Positions 58,538 through 64,000 of a DNA stretch of 64,000 nt are shown piece by piece. This stretch comes from Streptacidiphilus jeojiense (lineage in GTDB: Bacteria; Actinomycetota; Actinomycetes; Streptomycetales; Streptomycetaceae). Where the stretch lies: assembly GCF_000719095.1 (NCBI RefSeq), contig NZ_JOEH01000021.1, positions 240,059 through 304,058 of the forward strand, written 5' to 3'. The notes beneath the pieces are model-generated. The model was not told where the DNA came from, did not search any database, and saw only the letters and a program-made list of their open reading frames with translations. A program made the position numbers and the translations under genes. How positions within the stretch are numbered: the first letter of the stretch is position 1; each line of letters opens with the position of its first letter.

Positions 58538-58563
58538 ACCGTCTCGCGGAGGTCGGCTTCCCG

Positions 58564-58677
58564 CTACAGGGCCTCTCGTAGCTGGCGGTGGCGGTGGCGG
58601 TGCTCGGCCAGGGCCTCGGCGATGGCGGGGTGGCGGCGGACGGCCAGTATGGCGCGCCGCGCGGGGGCCTGCGTCAC
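58564..58677 (-). CDS. Possible 37-residue basic protein after the response regulator
   Basis: GTG 58677 overlaps the response-regulator stop (GTGA), the same coupling seen throughout the window, and opens a 37-codon frame rich in Ala, Arg and His ('EHRHRHRQLREAL' at the end). Codon use is GC-rich in third positions except for three codons. No family recognised. It could also be a remnant of a longer gene. Confidence 0.35.
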   Translation of the reverse strand: MTQAPARRAILAVRRHPAIAEALAEHRHRHRQLREAL

Positions 58678-59351
58678 CCGGTCGGCCCGGTCGCCCCGGA
58701 CTGCGTCACCAGGCCGGTCTCATAGGCGATGATCACCAGGTGGACCCGGTCCCGTGCCCCGAGCTTGACCAGCAGGCGGGTCACATAGCCCTTGACGGTT
58801 CCCATCCCGATGATCAGGCTCTCGGCGATCTCGGCGTTGGACAGGCCGCGGGCGATCAGCGTCAGCACCTCGCGCTCGCGGTCGGTGACGCCGTCGAGTT
58901 GGCGTCGCGGCCGGGCGGGTTCGGTCCGGCCGGCGAACTCCTTGATGAGGCGGCGGGTCACGCTCGGGGCGATCAGTGCGTCCCCGGCGGCCACCACGCG
59001 GATTCCGCCGAGGATCTCCTCCAGCGACATGTTCTTGACCAGGAACCCCGACGCGCCGGCTCGCAGCGAGCCGTAGACGAACTCGTCGTCGTCGAAGGTG
59101 GTGAGCACGACCACACGCGACGCCCCCGAGCCGGTCAGGATGTGGCGGGTGGCCTCGATGCCGTCCATGCCGGGCATGCGGATGTCCATCACGACCACGT
59201 CGGGCCGCAGCTCCCGGGCGAGCCGCACGGCCTCGGCGCCGCTTCCCGCCTCACCGACGACTTCGAGGTCGTCGGTGTCGGCGATGACCACCCGCAGGCT
59301 GGCCCGGACCAGGGGCTGGTCGTCGACGAGGAGGACCCGGACGCTCGTCAT
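58674..59351 (-). CDS. Two-component response regulator, NarL/LuxR family
   Basis: A 225-aa regulator. Receiver domain with phosphoacceptor Asp56 in 'VVVMDIRMPG', Lys in 'FLVKNMSLEEIL', and a C-terminal LuxR helix-turn-helix ('LTDREREVL'-like 'VTDREREVLTLIARGLSNAEIAE'). ATG 59351 overlaps the stop of the kinase gene (ATGA), so the two form one unit. It may control the divergent ABC exporter genes at 60742 onward, as is usual for this gene arrangement. Confidence 0.92.
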   Translation of the reverse strand: MTSVRVLLVDDQPLVRASLRVVIADTDDLEVVGEAGSGAEAVRLARELRPDVVVMDIRMPGMDGIEATRHILTGSGASRVVVLTTFDDDEFVYGSLRAGASGFLVKNMSLEEILGGIRVVAAGDALIAPSVTRRLIKEFAGRTEPARPRRQLDGVTDREREVLTLIARGLSNAEIAESLIIGMGTVKGYVTRLLVKLGARDRVHLVIIAYETGLVTQSGATGPTG

Positions 59352-60610
59352 CACGCCGCCGCCGGCACCGGGAGTCGGGCGGCCACCCGGAAGCCGCCCT
59401 CCGGGCGCGGCCCGGCGGTGAAGTCGCCGTGCAGCAGACCGACCCGCTCGCGCATCCCGACGATCCCGTATCCGTTCGCGGACGCTGGGCCGCCGTGACC
59501 GTGTCCGCCGTGGCCGCGTCCGCCGTCGACGACCTCGATGACCAGGTGCTCGTCGCGGTAGTCCACCGAGACCCGGCAGGACGGCGTCTGGGCGTGCCGC
59601 ACCACGTTGGTGACCGCCTCCTGGATGATCCGGAACGCCGACAGCTCGATCAGTTCCGGCAGGTTCCGCTGCGCTCCGCGCCACTGCACGTCCACGCGGA
59701 CGCCGGCATCGGCGGTGGTGGCGGCCAGCTGCTCGACGTCGGCGAGGCCTGGTGCCGGGCCCGGCGTCGGTGCGGTCCCCGTCCCCGTCCCGGGCCCCGT
59801 CCCGGGCCCGGCCTCACGGAGCAGTCCGAGCACCCGCTGAAGACCCGTCAGCGTCTCCCGACTGGTGGTCTCGATGGCCGTCAGCGCCTTGCGGGCCTCC
59901 AGCGGCTGGGTCTCGATCACCCGGCTCGCGGCCCCGGCCTGGAGCGCGACCAGGCCGGTGCTGTGGGCGACCATGTCGTGCACCTCCCGCGCGATCCGGA
60001 GCCGCTCCTCGGTGACGGCGCGGGCGATGGCCTGAGTGCGCACGGTCTCGGCGTGGTCCCGGTTCTGACGGATCGAATTGCCGATGGTCCAGGCGACCAC
60101 GGCGGTCAGCGCCACCGTCAGCTCCGTCGACTGCTCCACGCCCCACCCGTGGAACAGCCGCACCGCCGCGTAGACGTAGACGACCCCGATGGTCAGGGCC
60201 AGGGCGGCGAGTGAGGAGCGGCGCGGGCAGCTGACGGTGATGAAGCCGAGGGCGATGCAGGAGGCCAGCGACTCCTGCAGGGTGAGCTCGGTCAGCCCCA
60301 TCGCCTCCAGGACCGTCCCGGCCAGCAGCAGGGCCTGCGCAGCCATGGGTCTGCGCCGGAGCAGGATGCAGCCGGCCACCGACATGAGCACGGACACCAG
60401 CAGGCACGCCGAGTTCCAGGGGCCCGGGATCAGCAGATCGGTCCTGGCGAGGACCGTCTGCGTGATTCCGCCGGGCCGGTAGATGCGGTACCCGTCCGGC
60501 AGGGTGAAGTACCGGAACAGCGAGAACGGCAGCAAGGCGGCCCAGACCAGCGCCACGCACGCGCCGGGCGAGAGCCGCGTGAGCAACGGCGCGGGCGGTG
60601 TGGCGGACAT
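59351..60610 (-). CDS. Sensor histidine kinase (HisKA_3 type)
   Basis: A 419-aa membrane kinase with about five to six hydrophobic segments in residues 15-180, the dimerisation helix with His211 in 'REVHDMVAHSTGLV', and a HATPase domain ('RIIQEAVTNVVRHA', 'DGGRGHGGHGHGG', 'GYGIVGMRERV'). A Gly/Thr/Pro linker near 265-285 ('GTGPGTGTGTAPTPG') and a His/Gly repeat near the ATP lid are unusual in composition. ATG 60610, divergent from the exporter. Confidence 0.9.
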   Translation of the reverse strand: MSATPPAPLLTRLSPGACVALVWAALLPFSLFRYFTLPDGYRIYRPGGITQTVLARTDLLIPGPWNSACLLVSVLMSVAGCILLRRRPMAAQALLLAGTVLEAMGLTELTLQESLASCIALGFITVSCPRRSSLAALALTIGVVYVYAAVRLFHGWGVEQSTELTVALTAVVAWTIGNSIRQNRDHAETVRTQAIARAVTEERLRIAREVHDMVAHSTGLVALQAGAASRVIETQPLEARKALTAIETTSRETLTGLQRVLGLLREAGPGTGPGTGTGTAPTPGPAPGLADVEQLAATTADAGVRVDVQWRGAQRNLPELIELSAFRIIQEAVTNVVRHAQTPSCRVSVDYRDEHLVIEVVDGGRGHGGHGHGGPASANGYGIVGMRERVGLLHGDFTAGPRPEGGFRVAARLPVPAAA

Positions 60611-60741
60611 GGGGCGAGCGTATCCACGGGCGGGTCGGCTGCCCAGTGGACCAGGGTCGTATGACCAGGGGTGGGCCGTGGCCCGAGGACAGGGACCGCG
60701 GTCAGATGTTCCGCGGCGTCGCGGCAGGCAGCGTTGTCCGG

Positions 60742-61653
60742 GTGATTGAAGCCAAGGACCTCACCAAGCGCTTCGGCGCGACCACCGCCGTCAACAACCT
60801 GTCGTTCACCGTGCAGTCCGGGCAGGTCACCGGATTCCTCGGTCCCAACGGCGCCGGGAAGACCACGACCCTGCGCATGATCCTCGGCCTGAACCAGCCC
60901 AGCGGCGGAACCGTCACCATCGACGGCCGACCGTTCGCGAGCCACCCGCGCGGGCTGCGGCACGTCGGCGCGCTGCTGGACGCCGACGACGTCCACCGCG
61001 GACGCAGCGCGCGGGCCCATCTGTCCGCCCTGGCCCACAGCAACCGGATTCCCCAGCGGCGTGTCGGCGAGGTGCTCGATGAGGTCGGGCTCGCCGCCGT
61101 CGCGCGTCGCCGGGTCGGCGGATTCTCCCTGGGCATGAAGCAGCGCCTGGGCATCGCCACCGCCCTGCTGGGCGACCCGCCGGTGCTGCTGTTCGACGAA
61201 CCGCTCAACGGCCTGGACCCGGAAGGCGTGCTGTGGGTGCGCGGCCTGTTCCACCGGCTCGCTGCCGAAGGCCGGACCGTCTTCGTCTCCAGCCACATGA
61301 TGTCCGAGATGGAGCACACCGCCGACCGGCTGGTCGTCATCGGCCAGGGCGAACTGATCGCGGCCGAGAGCCTGACCGAGTTCGCGGCCCGCGGTTCCCG
61401 GCTGAGCGTGTTCGTCCGCAGCCCCGACATCGCCGAGCTGGCCCCGGTGCTGGCCGCCGAGGGCGCGGCCGTGGTACCGGGGGAGGACGGTACCTGCCGG
61501 GTGACCGGTCTGACCGCGGTGCGCATCGGCGAGCTGGCCTTCGAGCACCGGTTCATGCTGCACGAACTCACCGTCCGTGCCTCCTCCCTGGAGGAGGCGT
61601 TCATGGAACTGACCGCCGACAGCGTCGAATTCCTGGCAGGAGAGGCCCGATGA
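60742..61653 (+). CDS. ABC transporter ATP-binding protein (export type)
   Basis: A 303-aa ATPase of the BcrA/DrrA-like class. Walker A 'GPNGAGKTTT', signature 'FSLGMKQRLGIATAL', Walker B 'VLLFDEPLNGLDP', switch 'VFVSSHMMSEM', and a C-terminal accessory domain. Start taken as GTG 60742 where the family sequence 'VIEAKDLTKRFG' begins; ATG 60706 would add 12 residues. Stop overlaps the permease start. Exported compound unknown; peptide antibiotic resistance is typical for this layout with a LuxR two-component system. Confidence 0.88.
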   Translation: MIEAKDLTKRFGATTAVNNLSFTVQSGQVTGFLGPNGAGKTTTLRMILGLNQPSGGTVTIDGRPFASHPRGLRHVGALLDADDVHRGRSARAHLSALAHSNRIPQRRVGEVLDEVGLAAVARRRVGGFSLGMKQRLGIATALLGDPPVLLFDEPLNGLDPEGVLWVRGLFHRLAAEGRTVFVSSHMMSEMEHTADRLVVIGQGELIAAESLTEFAARGSRLSVFVRSPDIAELAPVLAAEGAAVVPGEDGTCRVTGLTAVRIGELAFEHRFMLHELTVRASSLEEAFMELTADSVEFLAGEAR

Positions 61654-62543
61654 GCAGCACCCTGACGACCCCGGACCGGCCGACGCCGGCAGCCCCCGCC
61701 GAGCCCGCAGCCCGCTTCCGCGACCTGGTGACCGCCGAGTGGGTCAAGCTGTGGACCCTGCGCTCGACCTATCTGATCGTCGTGGTCACCGTGCTCGCCT
61801 GTATCGCGATCGACGTGAACGCGGTGCACAACGACCTCACCTACATCGACCATCCGTTCGTGCCACGGGGGCAGCTCCTGCGTGGGGCCACCACGTCCTC
61901 CCGGGTCCTGTACGACCCCCTGGGCAGCAGCCTCAACAAGATCGCCCGTGACCTGATGATGATCGCCTTCGGCAGCCTGGGCGCCATGACGGTCTTCGGC
62001 GAGTACAGCAGCGGGCTGGTCCGCACCACCTTCGCGGCCGTTCCCGACCGCCGTTCGGTGGTGGCCGCCAAGCTCTTCGTCGTCGTCACCGTCACGACCC
62101 TCGCCGGGCTGGCGATCTCGGCGATCTCGTTCTTCGTCACCCAGGGCATGCTGGCCTCCCGCCATCTCGGCCTCTCGATCGGCAGCCCCGGCGCGCTCCA
62201 GGCCGTAGCGGCGTTCGCGCTGATCGCGCCGGTCGCGGCCGTCGTCGGCATGGCCCTGGCCGCACTGATCCGCCACGCGGCGGGCTCCGTCATCGCCGTG
62301 GTCGGCGTACTCCTGCTGCTGCCCATGTTCTTCGGCGGCGACCGCTACAAACTGCTGAAGCAGATCGGCAACTGCATGCCCCTCACCGCCCTGGAACGCC
62401 TGAAGATCGACCCCGACCCGGCCCTCCACCAGGACCTGGGCAAGTACGCCCCGACCATCACCACAGCCTGGACGGTCCTTGCCGCCTGGGCCCTCATCAG
62501 CGCCGTCGTGGCCCTGGTCGTCGTGAGACGGCGGGACGTCTAG
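61650..62543 (+). CDS. ABC transporter permease (ABC-2 type)
   Basis: A 297-aa membrane protein with a Thr/Pro-rich cytoplasmic N-terminus, then 'EWVKLWTLRSTYLIVVVTVL' (first helix) and five further helices, ending in 'LVVVRRRDV'. 'FGEYSSGLVRTTFAAVPDRR' is a hallmark of the NatB/BcrB-like permeases that pair with the preceding ATPase. ATG overlaps the ATPase stop (ATGA). Confidence 0.88.
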   Translation: MSSTLTTPDRPTPAAPAEPAARFRDLVTAEWVKLWTLRSTYLIVVVTVLACIAIDVNAVHNDLTYIDHPFVPRGQLLRGATTSSRVLYDPLGSSLNKIARDLMMIAFGSLGAMTVFGEYSSGLVRTTFAAVPDRRSVVAAKLFVVVTVTTLAGLAISAISFFVTQGMLASRHLGLSIGSPGALQAVAAFALIAPVAAVVGMALAALIRHAAGSVIAVVGVLLLLPMFFGGDRYKLLKQIGNCMPLTALERLKIDPDPALHQDLGKYAPTITTAWTVLAAWALISAVVALVVVRRRDV

Positions 62544-62646
62544 GCGCTGAGCGATGGCCGCTATACGAGACAATCCGTCTTTCATGTCGGGATGGATCTA
62601 TATTCTTGCCGTTCCACGAAGCGAGTGACGAGCGGAGATGCCCCCG

Positions 62647-63003
62647 ATGCCCAAGACGGTTGTCCATGTGTTCCATGACGACGACGACTCCATCGCCACC
62701 GGGAGCCGCGTCGCCCAACGGATCCAGGAAGTGGCCGCCGACCATGGCAGCAGCGTCGAGGTCCTCTGCTTCGGACCGGCCCAGCGCAGGCTCTCCGACG
62801 ACGGCGGATCGGCAGCCGTCGCCACCTTCAACCGGCAGATCGACGAACTCATCGCAGCGGGCGTCGTCGTCGGAGCCTGCATCAACGCAGCCCGCGCCGA
62901 GGGCACCGAACCCGCGCTCACGCAACGCGGCCTCACCCTCCGAGTGGCCCGCGACGAGTTCCTGCGGTTCACCCTGGAAGGCGCCACGGTCATCACCTTC
63001 TGA
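62647..63003 (+). CDS. DsrE/DsrF-like family protein
   Basis: A 118-aa cytosolic alpha/beta protein. 'VVHVFHDDDDSIATGSRVAQRIQEVA', 'SSVEVLCFGPAQRRL' and 'VVVGACINAARAEG' with a Cys at the sulfur-carrier position match the DsrE-like fold. ATG 62647 is preferred since GGAG lies nine bases before; ATG 62638 has the GGAG directly against it. No sulfur genes nearby, so its job is open. Confidence 0.78.
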   Translation: MPKTVVHVFHDDDDSIATGSRVAQRIQEVAADHGSSVEVLCFGPAQRRLSDDGGSAAVATFNRQIDELIAAGVVVGACINAARAEGTEPALTQRGLTLRVARDEFLRFTLEGATVITF

Positions 63004-63022
63004 GCGGTACGGACCGCCGGAC

Positions 63023-63268
63023 CTACAGCCATTCGCCGAGCTCGGCCGTCACGTAGTCGGCGTAGCGGCGTTGGTAGCGGGCATGGCCGGTGTCGTGGAG
63101 ATGCTGGGCGATCCAGCGCCCGACCTGCTCCGGGTCTGTCCGCTCGTCCGACGCCGCTCCGCACTCCGACTCGTCGCCGGACACGCAGACGGCGGCGAGC
63201 AGCGGCAGGCCGGATGGATCGGGCTTGATCTCATAGTTCCGGAACCGCATGGTCGTTGAGGTACCCAT
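63023..63268 (-). CDS. Small Streptomyces-specific protein (DUF7848-like)
   Basis: An 81-aa protein with 'MRFRNYEIKPDPSG', two Cys in 'CVSGDESECG', and 'WIAQHLHDTGHARYQRRYADYV' near the end. The spacing of Cys and the W...H...H pattern resemble a small family common in Streptomyces. ATG overlaps the stop of the next gene upstream. Last of a three-gene operon of very small proteins. Function unknown. Confidence 0.65.
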   Translation of the reverse strand: MGTSTTMRFRNYEIKPDPSGLPLLAAVCVSGDESECGAASDERTDPEQVGRWIAQHLHDTGHARYQRRYADYVTAELGEWL

Positions 63269-63507
63269 CAGTGCGCCTCCGCTCTCGTCGCTCTGGTCCG
63301 GCCGGCCTGTCGCAGGTGTGCTCCCTGCGGGGTGTGGCAGGGGCAGGAGCAGGTGTGCTGCTCCGGGCTCGCGGTGGGGCAGTCGCGGGAGCTGAAGATC
63401 CCGGAGCAGATGGCGTGCAGACGGGGGTGGGTGTCGTCGAAGCAGGATCCGGAGCGTCTGCCGGGTCTGGGCTCCTCGGTGCGCGGGGCGGGGTGAAGGC
63501 CGATCAT
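63268..63507 (-). CDS. Small Cys/His-rich protein
   Basis: A 79-aa protein with seven Cys, including 'TCSCPCH' in the C-terminal half, and many Pro and His, suggesting metal binding. Overlaps both neighbours by ATGA-type junctions, so it is translated as part of a three-gene unit. No family recognised. Confidence 0.6.
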   Translation of the reverse strand: MIGLHPAPRTEEPRPGRRSGSCFDDTHPRLHAICSGIFSSRDCPTASPEQHTCSCPCHTPQGAHLRQAGRTRATRAEAH

Positions 63508-63731
63508 CGCCCGCCCTCTGCTACCGCGCTCTCCAGGACGGCCGACAGTTCGTCAGCGGAGTCAGCAGTGCACCGGCCTAACTCGACCATGGGCAGGTCT
63601 CGGGCGGGATACCCGCCGCGCAGAGAGGGCGCGGTGATCCCATGGGCTGCCAGGGCTGTGCGGAGCCGCTCGGCGGCGACGATAGCCAGTCGATACGGGT
63701 CGGTCTTCAGGTCCTGCTGACTGGCCGTCAT
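63504..63731 (-). CDS. Small protein, first gene of the three-gene operon
   Basis: A 75-aa mostly helical protein ('DPYRLAIVAAERLRTALAAHG', ending 'ELSAVLESAVAEGGR'). ATG 63731 is chosen as the first in-frame Met with coding-like sequence after it; the frame is open further back to 63908 but that part overlaps a gene remnant. Stop overlaps the next gene. Such trios often lie beside XRE/DUF397 regulators in Streptomyces; none is visible here. Function unknown. Confidence 0.58.
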   Translation of the reverse strand: MTASQQDLKTDPYRLAIVAAERLRTALAAHGITAPSLRGGYPARDLPMVELGRCTADSADELSAVLESAVAEGGR

Positions 63732-63820
63732 GGTGTTGCTCCCCGCTGCCGTGTGGGATTCCTTGAGCAGCACAGTAGGGAAGCAGGGGCCGGCGAACGC
63801 GGCTTGATTCGCGGATATTC

Positions 63821-63904
63821 TCACAGGCCCAGAGCCCGCTGTGCCCGGATGACCAGCCGGTGGGCGTCGGGACCGAAGACGGCGTTGCGCTCCAGCGCTT
63901 CCGG
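63821..63904 (-). pseudogene. C-terminal remnant of a gene
   Basis: A 27-codon stretch 'PEALERNAVFGPDAHRL...' with coding-like composition ends in TGA at 63821-63823 and is preceded directly by an in-frame TGA at 63905-63907. It looks like the tail of a gene whose upstream part has been lost or replaced. Too short to name a family. Confidence 0.3.
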
Positions 63905-63957
63905 TCACGTCTGCTGGCGTGGTGTATTGACGGCCAGTCGGTGATCTGGTTGTGAGG

Positions 63958-64000
63958 TTAGGCGGTGAGGGCGGTCGGGTCGGTGGTGTCGGTGGGTTGT
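63958..64000 (-). CDS. Possible C-terminal end of a gene entering from the right
   Basis: The minus strand reads in from the window edge as 'QPTDTTDPTALTA' and stop (TAA at 63958-63960). If real, it is the tail of a gene lying beyond 64000, perhaps a mobile-element gene since it adjoins a truncated remnant. Evidence is thin. Confidence 0.25.
   Translation of the reverse strand, partial: QPTDTTDPTALTA

Noticed and set aside
1..64000. CRISPR arrays, tRNA or rRNA genes, prophage genes
   Set aside because: No regularly spaced direct repeats, cloverleaf-like sequences, rRNA-like stretches or phage structural genes were noticed on reading.

Overview
The window comes from a high-GC, Streptomyces-like actinomycete (Streptomycetaceae or a close relative). 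Evidence for this: near-total use of G/C in third codon positions, many GTG starts, chains of genes joined by ATGA/GTGA overlaps, LacI/ABC/GH sugar loci, a sorting-signal surface protein, a DUF4232-type lipoprotein and short palindromes typical of Streptomyces. I saw no tRNA, rRNA, CRISPR array or complete insertion sequence.

Region 1 (1-15.2 kb) is mostly polysaccharide use and cell surface. It holds the N-terminal part of an Old Yellow Enzyme-type oxidoreductase, a secreted GH16 glucanase, a wall-anchored beta-helix protein, and an ECF sigma factor fused to a zinc-finger/transmembrane/extracellular tail. A bxl-like xylo-oligosaccharide operon follows (lipoprotein, two permeases, GH3 glycosidase) with a divergent LacI regulator, then a secreted GH10 xylanase with a CBM2 domain. 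A perfect 17-nt palindrome in front of the xylanase contains the CGAA-N-TTCG type core described for xylan regulators.

Region 2 (15.2-21.7 kb) holds a HATPase anti-sigma-type protein, a 942-nt gap with a large inverted-repeat element, a methyltransferase and salicylate synthase pair, an HTH/TPR-like regulator, and a degenerate IspH homologue that keeps all three iron-sulfur cysteines but has lost catalytic residues.

Region 3 (21.9-57.6 kb) is the main discovery candidate: about 33 genes that look like one acyl-CoA catabolic regulon. It contains four divergent or tandem clusters with three acyl-CoA ligases, five acyl-CoA dehydrogenase polypeptides (two as adjacent large/small pairs), six crotonases or hydratase-like proteins split among operons, two CaiB-type CoA-transferases, a thiolase, three SDR/VOC-type enzymes, two F420/LLM oxidoreductases, two amidohydrolases, a split B12-dependent acyl-CoA mutase, a ferredoxin reductase, a thioesterase, and a branched-chain-type ABC importer with a fused permease and no binding protein. 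A TetR regulator sits in the middle. A 15-nt dyad, GAGAA-N5-TTCTC or a near match, lies in front of almost every transcription unit of this region and I did not notice it elsewhere in the window. The proposed flow is import, CoA activation, dehydrogenation, hydration, oxidation and thiolysis, with the mutase handling a branched intermediate. The starting substrate cannot be read from the sequence.

Region 4 (57.7-64 kb) returns to general genes: a DUF4232 lipoprotein, a LuxR-type two-component system, an ABC exporter pair, a DsrE-like protein and a three-gene operon of very small proteins. At the right edge there is a short gene remnant and what may be the tail of another gene.
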